64,000 nucleotides of DNA from Chloranthus sessilifolius (lineage: Eukaryota > Streptophyta > Magnoliopsida > Chloranthales > Chloranthaceae), in the NCBI GenBank assembly GCA_021018995.1, contig CM037584.1, positions 170,332,317 through 170,396,316 of the forward strand. The letters are read 5' to 3'. A model generated the notes under the pieces. The model searched no databases, had not been told where the DNA came from, and saw nothing but the letters and a program-made list of their open reading frames with translations. This document shows, piece after piece, positions 10,965-22,835 of the stretch (positions within the stretch are counted from its first letter, which is position 1; each line of letters opens with the position of its first letter). A program made the translations under genes and the position numbers.

Positions 10965-12272
10965 AGATCTAGAGTTGAATGACATACGTACTAATATGTT
11001 TACAGTGTCCGGACAACGGACACTGTCACTTTGTCTACTAGACGAGTCTAAATACTCAACTTTCCTCTCCTTCATGTATAATATGAACAAAGACCAGTGA
11101 TAGTCTCTATTGACGGGAAGGTAAACCTGTTAAGTGGAGCCATGTTTTAGTTAAGATGAGTGGCATACTCTAGCAATATTATAAGTATGAAGGAAGCACC
11201 TAAAATTTATTCAATTACCTTCTCACATTCGCTTATTTTATATCCTAGTGTCTGGGGTGAAGTCTAAGCGATAAGATTTTTATTCCTATCGACTTCGTCT
11301 TTCGCCAACAATTCTTTCAGTTTTGTCTAAATAAAATATGAAATGAGTTTAGGAGATAATTATAAATTATAGGAAGTGAAAATAAAAAATTGGACTCTTA
11401 CAATAAAATAACTTGAGAAGAAATGACTCTTTATAAATTTCTTTTTATGATCGTTCTCTCATTTCTTCATCAAGATAAATATGCGTAATTGCCTACAAAA
11501 ATAAAGTTACATATCACCCTAATAGATACCAATAAAGATATGTACTTTCTAAAAAAATAGGATCATCACACTGGCTGACATCAGATCACCTATGGATATC
11601 GGACGGACGACTCTATAAATATAAGCATATGTGCCTTTTAAAATGTTGGCCTGCCTTACCTCACTGTCAAGCCAATTAGTACCGTAAATTGAGAACAAGT
11701 TCTTCGCCATGATGGACAGTCTATCAGTCACGTGAATCTCACGTCTGCAAAGCCACATAGGTTGTTAAGAGAAGAATTAAATTACGTTAACTATAACTCA
11801 ATAACTTTCAAAGGGGCGAAACCCTACTCCACGGAGCCATCATTAAGAGCTTTATCTATATCATATTTATCATTCTGTGTTAGTGGTTTCATAGGCTAGT
11901 GAAAATCGTCGTAATCCTTCTGTTGATAGAGCAAACATAGAAATTAACAAACGTTCAATTAAATTTAACATATATGTTTGAACCTTTATGTTAGCTAATT
12001 AACCATTCACCTTCAGCGCACTCTTTGGAGGTGGTCTCTTGGTTATATTTCTCACACCAGTCCTTCTCTGTGACCTTTCCTGTATATATATTCTACGATT
12101 AAATGCGTTAGATACGTATACTCTTTAAAATATAAAAGTTATTAATTTAACCATTTGCAGAGATCACCTTTACTTCTTCTCCGGAGTTACTTTTAGGGAT
12201 TCGTTTATTACCCACTGTGGAGGTATATGTGTTTGGGAGTGGACATTCAGAAGATTGACCTTGTGGAGTTGA

Positions 12273-12820
12273 TTAGCATGTTGAAGTCTTTGGTGGTAAT
12301 AGGGTTTGCGAAGAACCCTCGAAATTATATAATGATGTCGTTTGCGGAGTAGCTCGGCCTCTTAAACTAACCCACACTCGCTTATACGTATCCATTACGC
12401 CCACGGACCTTATTTCACTTTTGCCAAATGATTCTTTTTTATTGTTATCAACTGTTGATGTAACTTTGATTTCCTCTATAGATTCTTCTCTCATCCCCTC
12501 GACAAATTCTCTATCATCGTCTTGTTTCATGGATGTTTGATCAGATAGCATATCTGTAATTTGCATCATTTCATCGACAAGAATAACGAAAGGCATATGC
12601 TCTTCATTATCTACACTAGCGATTCCCCCTCATCTTCTTTCAACAATGCATGTATCCGATAATCATCCTTATTGCCTTCGAATGATTCACGAGGTAATTC
12701 ACTCCCATCTTTTATAAATGCTTCTTCACAGTTCCTCTTCCCATCATCGATTATCTTAGAAGCACGACTCGTTTCATCAGTATGAGGGCCAATAGTGATC
12801 GACTCTACTTTCATGGGCAT
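12273..12820 (-). pseudogene. Acidic linker pieces of the minus-strand DUF1985-Ulp1 gene
   Basis: Two adjacent open stretches (12611-12820 and 12273-12596, in different frames) are rich in Asp, Glu, Ser and Lys with no recognisable fold. Such low-complexity linkers lie between DUF1985 and the C48 peptidase in this family. Position, strand and composition are the only support. Confidence 0.4.
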
Positions 12821-12864
12821 ACATGCATTTGGACTAGTCTTATTTCATTTATAAGTATCACGAG

Positions 12865-13035
12865 AGACTTGTACTTTTTCCTTGCCCTTCACGTCACTAT
12901 CCAGAGGGCTTGCACTTTTTCCTTGCCCTTCACGTTACTATCCCGAGGGACTTTCACTTTTTTCTTGCCCTTCACATCACTATCCTGAGGGACTTACACT
13001 TTTTCCTTACCTTTCACTTCCCTATCCCTCGGTGG
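12865..13035 (-). repeat. Four 42-bp coding repeats (14-residue Lys-rich unit)
   Basis: Four tandem units about 42 bp long translate on the minus strand to variants of VPRDSDVKGKEKVQ. The period is a multiple of three and the amino-acid unit is better kept than silent positions would require, so the repeat grew while the linker was coding. It belongs to the linker of the minus-strand DUF1985-Ulp1 gene. Confidence 0.65.
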
Positions 13036-14887
13036 GTTAATTGGAGAACTTATATTTTTCGAGTCATTCTTTTCAGTAAAACTACTCATTCTTTCTGCAT
13101 CTTTATTGTAATTAAGAGAGGATTTGAAATCGTACTCTTTACGTTGACCCTGTTTTATAAAAGTAACCTATCAGTTAGATTTTAAAAATATTATAATAAA
13201 TAACAATAATTTCTATTAGGTAGATTACCTTCAAGATTGTTATCTCCAACTCGAAATAATTTTAGACCCTTTCTTAGATCACTGTTTAACTTCTTCTGTC
13301 TTCGTACTTAATGAAACAGTTTGTTGTTGGACTTCTCCAACGCTGTTATGCGACTACCTTATTCTTTGGAAGACATTTCTAGGAGTTAAAGACGATTAAA
13401 TTTGCAACCAACATAATTATTAATCCCATCCTGGATCACATCTTCTAATAATTCACGATCAGTGAATTTAAATTTTGAAATTATCTATGGATATGTTACC
13501 AGGAGGGTGAGATCAAGTTATCAAAAGAAGCGACTTCTTCATTTACTCACAGTTATAAAATAGAATTGGTTGAGGTTGACGCCAATAATACCTTAGGATT
13601 ATTAAGCACCATAAGGTAATACTTCTGATGATCACTTTTTAAAGAGGCATACTTCGTATATCTTAGAAAATCATCGATAATTGAAGTCGGTGCTATGATT
13701 GGAAAGTGCTTGTATGCCCAAATCTAAAATAAATCACAAACTAAAGATTTGTTAGAGAATATGTGTATTATGCGGTAAACGGTGTGCAAATTGATAACGT
13801 TTGTAAAGACAATAGCTAACCTGTAATGCAAAGGTATATCCATCAGGATTGGAATGCACACCACTTCTCTTAAAATTTAAAGCGGCAAATCGAAGGGAGT
13901 TTAACAAACATATATGAGTAACTCGTCCCCATACAATTATGTTAAAATACTTAATATTATAAACTAATCTCACGTACGTCTTTTCAATTGTCTTAGAGCT
14001 ATTCAGTATTATGAAAGTCGTAAGAATATGCAATAATGTGAGACGAATAAAATCGACTCTCTTTCTCTATACTAGCAAGAGTCACTGCTTTCTCTATTTC
14101 ACAGACACTAATACTCCATATCCAACCAAAATATTTCATACAAAATAAATTAATATTTTTATTTTCGACATTCGAACTTTCTCCCAAAGTTTCATGGATA
14201 GTTCCAACATGCTTAAGACCGAGTAAAGCGGACATTTCTAGCAAGGAAAAATCAACAGTACGCCCGCCAATGGAGAACTTCTCATACTCATAATCAAAAT
14301 TTTTTATTAATATGTATACCAGCTCGTTGATTGTAGAAATATCTATTAGACAAAGAAGAGGCTTTACTACAGTTGAATTAAGAGCTTCAAGCTCTGCAGG
14401 CGATAAAGCAACTATAAGAGTAGAGACCTTAAGGGTAGAACATGAAATTTTATCTTCCTGTGTATAATTTATAATATTATATTATAATTAATTTATGAAC
14501 ATGTGCCAGAAAATTTTCAAGAAAATAAATGCATTTATAGTTTACTATGAGTGAATTCAGCCACAAGATCGGTCTTAGACAAATATGGCCTCTTTAAAGA
14601 CTACGACAGTCTCATAATAGACCTAACATAATTTACACAAAATATCAATAAATATATTTATAACGATAAGCAGATTTTCCTAATATTAACTGTGATTTTT
14701 TTTTAAAAATTAATGGCATTAATAGTTTGCCATGAGTGACAAAGTATATGACGAAAATGGTCTTATATGAGACGTAGATGATTTTATATGAGACGAAAAT
14801 GGTCATATATGTGTCTCCATTAAATATGGTAAATATGGGAGTAGTTGGGACCTCGGTGGGTTATCCCTAAGAACAAGCCAGTCATTA

Positions 14888-15062
14888 ATACAAAGGTAAA
14901 GCATTTAGGGCAGCATTACTATATTTCTATTTACCACAAACAAGTTATTTATTAAAACAAAAAATCAACATTTAATGCAACATTACTACATTTGTATATA
15001 GCTTAAACAAACCATTCATTAAAATAAAGGTTGAGCATTTAAGACAACATTACTACAACACC
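14888..15062. repeat. Tandem repeat, about 2.4 copies of a roughly 67-bp unit
   Basis: The unit begins AGCATTTAGGGCAGCATTAC and recurs near 14900, 14968 and 15035 with substitutions. It is AT-rich, noncoding, and upstream of the minus-strand gene in the putative terminal region. Confidence 0.7.
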
Positions 15063-15765
15063 GTTTTATGAGTTGCTCTTATGAGTTTACCAGACGGCTA
15101 GAGATGTGCATGCAGAAAAGTTTAGATGTGCGTGAACAGAAGAAGATGAAACGTCGGCAGAGTTGAAGGTTTACAGAGACGACAGTAGCAGACTACTCCC
15201 TATTGGTTCGTCAGCAGAAAAGAAGATGAAGCAAAGAGAGGGGGAGCTATATGGGATCCTAATGCTTTCAATGTTCATAAAAATCAGCAGCAAGAGAGGA
15301 GGGTTTGTAGATCTCTGTTCATATATTCAAAACAAGAGCTACCTAGCCATACCTAAACATTGTAATAGAGTTCAAATAATGAAACAACAAGCATCGTCGA
15401 GTTTTTTGGAACTGAAAAATACTCCCTTTACAGGAAAAAGATGAAGAGAAGATGCTATCTTTACAGAAAGAAGATGAAGAGAAGAGAAAACCCAGTCGTC
15501 GGTAGGAAGAAGATGAAAAGCTACCCCCAAACACCAGCCTTTTTGATAGTTATGGAAGGATGGGTGTTCTAGTAAATTTTTATTAGGGTATTTTTGTCTT
15601 CTAAATATTAACTTAAAGTAACAAAATAGACATGTTCAGAAACTTGCAGGTAAATAATAAAAGAAAGTTTAGGGTCAAGACCCTTCTAGGTCATTTCATG
15701 AAGTTGGGACCATGGTGGGTGGATTAGAAAGAGTTGGGACCCGACTGGGTAATCCACTCATAGTA
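15063..15765. other. Putative terminal region of the Ulp1 element
   Basis: Contains purine-rich runs with repeated AGAAGATGAA motifs (15220-15520) and an open frame at 15163-15444 that shows no known domain and is probably noncoding. Two copies of a GTTGGGACC...TGGGT motif near 15706 and 15733, plus a third near 14837, may mark the element end. No matching left end can be seen. Confidence 0.3.
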
Positions 15766-15766
15766 T

Positions 15767-16165
15767 TCAGCCCGTCAATGGGCCGGGCCGGCCCTGGCCA
15801 GGCTTTTGATCGGCCCAATTATTTTCAACTCTTAAAATAAGGTTGGAACTCGGCCCAGATAAATAATTGGACAAGGCCCGACTCAAGTACATCCAGTCTT
15901 GGGGTTTTTATTTAAGTCCAAACCCAACCCAAATCGGGTTGAGGTGAGGCCAGATTGGGACCAAAATGGTTTTTTCCTTTAAAAAATTGGTCTTGGTCGA
16001 ATCGGGCCAGGTACGGGCTGGGTTTTTTATTAGCCCAATTTTTTATTATTTTAAAATGAGACCCAACCTCAGCCCAGATATAGAATCATGCCGGGCTCGA
16101 GCTTTTTATTTAACCGACATCCGACCTGAGCCAGACCGGGCCAAGTTGAGGCTCAGCCTAGCGCA
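15767..16165. repeat. GGGCC/CGGCCC-rich dispersed repeat, copy 1
   Basis: A run of GGCCCGAC, GGGCCGGGC and CAACCCAA motifs alternating with AT-rich spacers. Similar DNA occurs at 26530-26965 and flanks the LTR element at 43985-46430. No protein is encoded and no TIRs were defined. It behaves like a dispersed noncoding repeat of unknown class. Confidence 0.5.
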
Positions 16166-16184
16166 TTGACAACCGACACTTTTA

Positions 16185-16400
16185 GTTAGGTGGCCTGATC
16201 ACTAGGTGACTCATTCCATGGGTCACTTTTAAATCACTTGCAATGTGCTTTCATCTACGTGTGCCATGTGATTTGAAGATTATCATCTTAAAATCTACTA
16301 TGTCAAAGGTCAAGGTGAAAAGAAAAATCTTTATTATGTGATTCAAAGTAGTCAATGCCTTTCAAAATTAATGATGTCCAAGATTTACATGATATTTTTA
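16185..16400. mobile_element. Fold-back MITE remnant of the TAGGTGAC family
   Basis: Shares the core phrases TGCCATGTGATTTGAAGAT and TTCAAAGTAGTCAATG with the elements at 17540-17744, 23740-24000 and 32243-32556. Ends are poorly defined, so class and limits are tentative. Confidence 0.4.
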
Positions 16401-16665
16401 ACTCTGTTCGGATAGAACCTGATAAATCGTGGTCAAATTGTTGATTTTTTACCATGTTTTACCATGTATTCCTTACTTGTAGGAATATGCAGGAACACTA
16501 TGTTTCTCCCCTATTCTCGAGGGGAGAGGTTGTAATATATTTTGGTGTTTTGTGATAAATAAGAGTAATATATTTACTACTCTTAAAAATACCCAAACAG
16601 CTGAATCCATGGTAAAATATTTTACCATACCATATTTTACCATCATTCCCTCTATCCAAAAAATA
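16390..16665. mobile_element. Possible MITE with TTTTACCAT inverted motifs
   Basis: TTTTACCATGTTTTACCATG near 16446 is mirrored by CATGGTAAAATATTTTACCA near 16609, and weak terminal matches (GTTCGGATAGA / TCTATCCAAAA) bracket the stretch. No target duplication was found. Confidence 0.35.
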
Positions 16666-16699
16666 ACTCGTAGTTTATTTCGATCTTTTGATCGATGAT

Positions 16700-16830
16700 C
16701 TAGTTTTGTGGCTTCAAATCAAAGGGAGTGAATGTTAAATTTACCTGGGGAGGTCTTTGGCCTCTTGAGTTTTGTGGCTTCAATCCAAAGGGAGTGAATG
16801 TTAAATTCACTTGGGAATGCCTTTTTCCTG
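16700..16830. repeat. Tandem duplication of about 64 bp
   Basis: GTTTTGTGGCTTCAAATCAA...GTTAAATTTACCTGGG is repeated directly as GTTTTGTGGCTTCAATCCAA...GTTAAATTCACTTGGG, with few differences. The function is unknown. Confidence 0.75.
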
Positions 16831-17012
16831 TCTCTTTAAAGACATAATTTGACAGTGCATATGGAAGTGCCTGAGAATCATCCCTTCACCATCTCTAGAT
16901 TTAGCATAAATAATAATAAAAAGAGAGATTAAGAGGATCTGTTGGCCACGTTTTGGCCTCTTTCCTTCTTGTTGATACTTTTTAGGAAATTTAAGGAGAT
17001 TGTGGGGACTTA

Positions 17013-17248
17013 GGCTGCGTATGGCATAGCTCTCTAGTAGCCTCTTTAGCAGGTTCCCTTCTCTCTACTCACTCTTTGTCAGAGCTGATTTTATTTGCTC
17101 TAATAGGGAGTTAGTAGAGAGCAGGGAAGTTACTACTAGAATAGGTAAATCCTCCTTTACATGGGGTTAGAAGAGAGAATGAGAATCAACTAAAGCAACT
17201 GAACTCTACCGTGACAGAGGCTAACAAAGAGTTATGCCATACGTAGCC
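17013..17248. mobile_element. Tourist-like (PIF/Harbinger) MITE
   Basis: A 236 bp element with 21-base terminal inverted repeats (GGCTGCGTATGGCATAGCTC and its near-perfect complement at the right end) and a perfect TTA target duplication at 17010-17012 and 17249-17251. TTA duplications and GGSTGT/GCGT-type ends are the hallmark of PIF/Harbinger-derived MITEs. It is noncoding. Confidence 0.85.
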
Positions 17249-17399
17249 TTAAGCTCTAAATTTTCTTCTTATACATAGAAGGCTCTATGTCTGTATGTGA
17301 TTTTGTGTGTCAGTTCTTCTCTCAAACGCACCCTTTTTATAATCTTTAATGATCGCAAACTAACCATGATCTCACGATATGGACATTAATGATCACCAC

Positions 17400-17744
17400 G
17401 GGTAAGGCTTTGGCTTACCCACCAATAAAGGGCGAGGGACTAGGGGTTCTAGGTTTTTGTGTTGAGCGAGGGAGAGAGTACGGATTTTCAAATCCTTCTT
17501 CCAAGACTAGCTAATTTTACCAATGTGGAATGGGAAGGTCTTTATCTTAGGGATGCTATTAGCTATATATGTTTCATGTGATTTGAGGATCATGATATTA
17601 AGATCAACGGTGTCAAAAACTGATACAAAAGATATTTCTACTGCCGTTAAATGTTAAAAGGCGCCAAATACTTTGCTTTTTATTATAGAGATGTTTTTAG
17701 CCTTAATCGTGTACATCATAGATCTTTAAATTGTGGCCTTTAAA
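17400..17744. other. MITE-like DNA, left half of the site entered by the Gypsy solo LTR
   Basis: Phrases such as GTTTCATGTGATTTGAGGAT and GATCTTTAAATTGTGG match the TAGGTGAC-type MITEs elsewhere in the window. The sequence continues at 22836 after the LTR (CATATAACACACATGACAAG...GTGTACCTAATACC), so the LTR split an older MITE. Confidence 0.45.
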
Positions 17745-18639
17745 TGTAATGACCCGATTTTTTTTTATTTTTTTTTTTAACGGTTTTAGATATGTTTTGC
17801 ACTGTGCACAGTGTTAGTGCTCCACACCAGAACCCACCCTATTTTTAGAAAAACTTATTTAATTTAAGTAACACTTTTCACCTCTTCTTTTAAGGAACCT
17901 AGCCGTCACAACCTCTACCTTTCTCTCTCTCTTAACTCATCTCCCTCAAACTCTCAAGTCTCTTTCCGCTTAACCACTGCGACCTCTTTCAAACGACTAG
18001 ATCGAAAGAAAAAGAAGAAGAAAGTTTGAATGAACCCATGCTTTGGACATCAATCTCTTCAACTTTAACCACTGCAAATCTAACATTCACACTTCAACAA
18101 GTGGATACCCATAAACCCCCTTTGTTCTTCGCACATCTTGTCGAGTAGGTTGCATTCAATCCCTCATCGACAGATTAAAATTTTTTAAATCTAAAATATC
18201 GTTTGAAATTATTAAACCTAAAATATCATCGACAGATTTAAAATTATTAAACCTAAAATATCTTTTGAATCTGTAGATCGGTATTTAAGTATCTCCATTT
18301 TTAATTAAATCTGTCAAATTTACCTATTTTAATATTTCATTTTCTTCTAAATCTATGTACATTCATAGATCTGCATATTTTAAAATATTAATTTTCTTTT
18401 AAATCTATATATGTTGTAAATTTGACATTCTATATATACATTATTGTATTTTTTGTTTAAATCTGTCCCTTTGTTTGGCCGTCGCCAACGAACAATCGGT
18501 CGGACGGTACCAAAAATTGACAAGGAGGTCCAACCTTACCCAAGCTCCAACTTTCGTAGAGAAACTGACCCAAATCCGTTGGATATGGCTTCAACTCGTT
18601 CGGGCGGACTAGTTCGATTCCGTATAGGACAGACTCCCG

Positions 18640-18770
18640 TGGTTATAGGACGGATGTCCGCATTTTGAACACTCCACTGCTTTGTGCAGGATGGACGTCT
18701 GCATTTTCGACATCTTACTGTACTGCACAAGACGAGCGTCCATGGGTGCAGAGCGGACGTCCATTGTTCC
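18640..18770. repeat. Small cluster of GGACGTCC-type palindromes
   Basis: Four near-palindromes built on GGA(C/T)GTCC (near 18649, 18691, 18735 and 18755) lie 20-45 bp apart within the Gypsy solo LTR. They are less regular than the arrays at 3809 or 58712. Confidence 0.55.
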
Positions 18771-20735
18771 TGCATTGTCAAAGTGTGTGCATTCACACAA
18801 TTAAGGTAGAATTTTTTACCTCTCACACCGAACACTCTTCTTATCAAAACGTGGCATATGAGTAGTCAAACTTCATCACCAGCGTGATCTTCGCGATGGC
18901 ATGGATACTTTAGAATTTTGATGTCATCTACGAATTCAAATTTTGACTTTTTACATTTTGCAAAGACATCGGAGATGTTTCTTAAGGCAAAACTTTCAAT
19001 ACTTAAAAATCAACCCGCAATGTTTTGGACTCGAATTTTATACCCGATTCGAGGTTTAACGTCTCGAAACATGATCAAAACTTTTGACGAAGTGTCAAGT
19101 TCTCTATCCCTGTTTATCATGATCAAAATTTTTAATGCATATTAATCACAAATTAGGCTTTCGATCGATAGTCATGATTTACCTAACTTTTAATTGTGAT
19201 ATCTTTCCATTTAATTATTTGATTATAGTATTTTATATATTAATTTATCGCTTCAACGTGATAGTATGAAGATTTAGAAATTCGATGCCCTTATGAAATC
19301 GAACTCTAACCTTCATATTCTCGATTTTACGCATACTTATAACTACCTTATTCTTTATTTGTATTGGCATGCTATATAAATATATACGTATAAATATAAC
19401 GTAACCTTAAATTTAAATATATTCACTAGGAAGATAATAATATGCTTCCATCTTGGTTATGTTATACGAGTTACAAATATGCTAGGTTATGTACGCAAGT
19501 GTGTGAGATCATATCTATGTGTGAACATGGTGATTTGCTGAGATGGTATTAAAGCAGGGATCACACCGTATTTACATGCCTTACAATTCATGATGGTATA
19601 AGATATCATGACAAGTAGGGTGAGTGCGATTTCAATATAATCTCATACATGGTGTTATATACGGTGACCTTATCACTCCTGAGTCTTAAATATAATAGAT
19701 TAAGTTAAGGAATAAAATACGACACTCGACATTTAGGCCCTAGTCATGGTGAGGTTCCTATTGTGATCACATGAAACTCGAAATGTAGGCATCCATGTAC
19801 GAATGTAATACCTCTATGATAGTATGGTAGTATGAGTTGCTACACAAAGTATATTCAGCTTACTACGAAATCGATTCTTTAGAAAGCATGATTAGTTCAC
19901 GTTATTGCACCATGACAAACTCTAGATTCAGGTTGTAAGATTATGATGAGAAAGAATATGTAAGATCAGTTAAAATATGAGTATGATAATAAGGCCCGGC
20001 TGTGTAGGCAGTATAAGATTAAAAATTTAAGTCTGTACGTGTCGTACCTTACGTAGCCACCGTAAAGATTTCAAAGTCTACAGTTAAGACGAGCCTATGA
20101 GAAGATAATATGAGTTATGTTATAAAGTGCGTTTTCTCGCCTTTAAAGACTGTACACCCATAGGCTGGATGGGGTTATGATATGATATGTTATGATATGG
20201 AAGATTATATGTTATGGTGATATGCTACTATAGTGACTCTCACATGATAGACTCGAGATAGCAACTCTGACACAAATCATATTAGAAATAAAAGTATATA
20301 TGTACGTCATGCAATGTAGCGCATGTGTCATTGTAATAAGATATATTACATTTATGAGGTATAATGAGGTATGTTAAGATTAGAGTGTGTCTAGATCATG
20401 ATCTTGTATTTATGATATGATACGAACTCTACGATACATAGAATTTTATTATTTCATTAATTTATTTCTTATATATTGTCATATTATCACTTACAAGATG
20501 CACTCACAATGCACTTACAATGCACTTAAGTATTGCAGGGTGGATTAGTGGTATATCCACTGAGTTGCGTATTATTTAGCAACTCAACTCTCGTGACATT
20601 TATTATTTCAGGTGATTATATCGATGGAGTGGACGTTGGCTATTCTAATCCTGTCGACGCTGACTTTGTTGATCTCGTGAATGTGGAGTTCTAGGAGCCT
20701 TGGGAGGGTGACGTTGCAGGATACCAAGACGACCT

Positions 20736-22043
20736 TGATCGGTGCCGTAATGTGACTATATTTCGCACCCTAATTTCTATATTGAGCTGTCCGATGAAAG
20801 CATCTGATGGTTGTTATGAGGTTTTAATGATTACAGGTGTTTCTGACCGTGGGATCGTTAAAGAGCATAAAAGAAGATAATTAAAGGTTGTACAGGAACA
20901 ATGGACCAAAAGTCAAAAGAAGCACAGAAATCTGTAAAGTAACTCAACATCCACCAAGAGAGTGAAGAATCTACCCTTAGATATCAATTGAGGACTAAGT
21001 GTCAATCGATTGATAGGAGAAGACAACTTTGTCCCCACTTACTCCGAATCAAAAGTTAATCGATTGAGGCTATTAAGGATAGGGTTTGCTCGATCATATA
21101 AAAAGGAAGCTACGAGTGTTGTAGACGGGTCTTCTCATTTTTTTTTTTTTGGGGCTTTTCTTCTTCTTCTTTTAGGGTTTTCTCTAGGTAGACTGTACTT
21201 AAGATTTTGCTCTATTTTTGTTTTACAATTTGGGGAAACCATAGGTTGTATTTAGGAAGAACTTTGTAAAAAGATTTTTGGTGATAATTAACAAGGCACA
21301 TTTGAAGGAAATAACTTCGAATTTACAACGAGACCGCGCACTCAAGATGAGCGGCTAAATCATTTATTCAAGGAAGATGCGATTCCCAGATAAGTAACAA
21401 TTTTAAGATTGACTCCATAGTTTTCTAGTTTCATCATGGAATCGTTCTGCTAAAAGTGTGATTAAATGAAATATATTATGAATATTTTATTATGACCGTT
21501 GATCTATGCTATCAATGATCATAATAGCCAAATCTGTACCTGCAGACTGATCTAGGCTATAGAGTGATTAGGTGTTTATAGTCAAGATTTAAGAACTTGA
21601 GATATACTATACTATTTACATGATTTATACCGTGATGATAAGCTGAATCATCGTATTTAGATAGAATATGCCAGATCTATGATCACGTCTCTTTACAAAT
21701 CATTTTTCTAGACAAATGAGGGTGTGATTGATGTGATTTGAAATCGTGGGGTTGATAGTAGAAAAGTTATAAATCTGGGGTAGCAAATTCCTTGATTCTT
21801 CCTAAACGTTGTTTTCTTTTACTCATAAAAAATTATTCTGCTCAGATTAGTTTATTTTCTTGCATTAGAATTAGTATGATAAGTGTTTGGTAATTTAAAT
21901 TTCTCCCCTGATACTTCTTTGGGTATTTAAATCTCTGAAAGGATTAGATAAATATCACATTTCCCTGTGGGTTCGACACCCCTGTTCTTACAGTGCTACA
22001 ATAGATCTTGTACACTTGCAAGAGTTAAACTTAAAATCGATCA
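20736..22043 (+). mobile_element. Nested solo LTR
   Basis: A 1308 bp LTR with ends TGATCGG and CGATCA, which are mutually inverted, and a perfect 5-base duplication GACCT (20731-20735, 22044-22048). It contains a TATA-like CATATAAAAAGG near 21096, a poly-pyrimidine tract after it, and the phrase TTCCCTGTGGGTTCGACACC, common near the 3' end of plant LTRs. Two ATCGATTG palindromes lie near 21004 and 21058. The family is undetermined. It is inserted in the larger Gypsy solo LTR and is therefore younger. Confidence 0.85.
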
Positions 22044-22147
22044 GACCTCGATGCTGATTTCAACCCTAGTGCCGACTATTGATAGTGTAGTGTTGGTATT
22101 TAAATCAGAATCTTTAGTTTATCCAATTTATTCTCTTATTTCATATA

Positions 22148-22550
22148 TGTAATAGTCCTACATTGGATAGAGAAAAATCCTGACCATGGGCTATATGTGA
22201 TTGCGAACACTACATGTCATGATACATTTTGGGTGGGGACTTAAGCCAATATCAGAAACAAAATCGAGGCGGGGACCTATGCCCAGAGCCGTACAATATT
22301 GTGACATGTGGGTCTGAGTCGTCACAAAATGATATCAAAGCCGAGGATGACTCTTCTATAAGGTGGGAAGCTATAGTAGTCCCACATTGAATAGAGAAAA
22401 GTCCTGACTCTGAACTATATGTGATTGTGAACACTACATGTCATGACGCGTTTTGGGTGGGGACTTAAGCCCATGCCAGAAACAAAATCGGGGCGGAGAC
22501 CTAAGCCTAGAACTGGATAATATTGTTACATGTGGGTCTGGGTCGTCACA
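22148..22550 (+). mobile_element. TRIM (miniature LTR retroelement)
   Basis: Two direct LTRs of 179 bp each (22148-22326 and 22372-22550) surround an internal region of only 45 bp, which contains a tRNA-iMet-like primer site TGATATCAAAGCC (22330-22342) and a purine tract AAGGTGGGAAG. The target duplication is ATATA (22143-22147) versus ATACA (22551-22555), one mismatch. The shared LTR phrase AGTCC(C/T)ACATTG is typical of plant TRIMs. It is noncoding and depends on other elements for movement. LTRs differ at several sites, so it is not recent. Confidence 0.85.
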
Positions 22551-22835
22551 ATACAGTTATTATTTATTTATAGCCTCACACTTTTCCTTTATATCTAATC
22601 TTTATTTACTCATTGATTATTAAATACTTTATGGATTTTCTCGTTTTTATTCATTATTTATGACTGCCCTTATATTCCATCTTTTATTATTGGTTTGATA
22701 TATTTTGTGAAACCAAATTAATATAAGAACTCTGATTATGGTTATGTCCGCTTAGCGTATTTGGGATACATGTGAGTCATAATTCGAAATTCTAAGTCAT
22801 TAGAATGAGGTAAAATTTTGAGTTGTGACATTAAA

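Larger units (their letters stand above)
10529..14250 (-). pseudogene. DUF1985-Ulp1-type transposon protein, minus-strand copy with visible catalytic triad
   Basis: Read right to left. DUF1985 lies at 14250-13750 (MSALLGLKHVG, WGRVTHICLLNSL, SNPDGYTFALQ). A charged linker with 14-residue repeats covers 13035-12273. The peptidase begins near 11700 (NWLDSEV). The C48 triad is His in DYHWSLFILYM (11088-11105), Asp in YLDSSSR (about 11040-11053) and Cys in FDCGVF (10639-10656), followed by MINYIDYTSRG and a stop near 10529. Pieces are split by intron-like DNA and by a CACTA-type MITE between the Asp and Cys segments. The family cleaves SUMO/ubiquitin-like conjugates. Whether a spliced message exists is unknown, and frame changes outside the motifs suggest decay. 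It is better preserved than the plus-strand copy. Confidence 0.65.
4754..15765. mobile_element. Large decayed DNA-transposon-like block with two DUF1985/Ulp1 genes
   Basis: This block carries one DUF1985-Ulp1 gene on each strand, convergent, with palindromic repeats between them and a small zinc-finger ORF. DUF1985 plus Ulp1 (C48 peptidase) is a cargo combination known from plant MULE and related DNA transposons. No transposase motif was found, so the superfamily is an inference. The right edge is suggested by two GTTGGGACC...GGGT motifs near 15706 and 15733, just before an unrelated GGGCC-rich repeat. The left edge is hidden by the Gypsy insertion. Confidence 0.45.
17745..22830 (+). mobile_element. 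Ty3/Gypsy solo LTR with two nested elements
   Basis: Starts TGTAATGACCCGA and ends GTTGTGACA, flanked by a perfect 5-base target duplication TTAAA (17740-17744 and 22831-22835). With the two nested elements removed, the LTR is about 3.4 kb. No gag, pol, primer site or second LTR is present, so this is the product of LTR-LTR recombination. The start TGTAATGACCCG resembles the Gypsy LTRs at 57294 and 2245 read in the opposite direction. It entered an older MITE. Confidence 0.8.
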
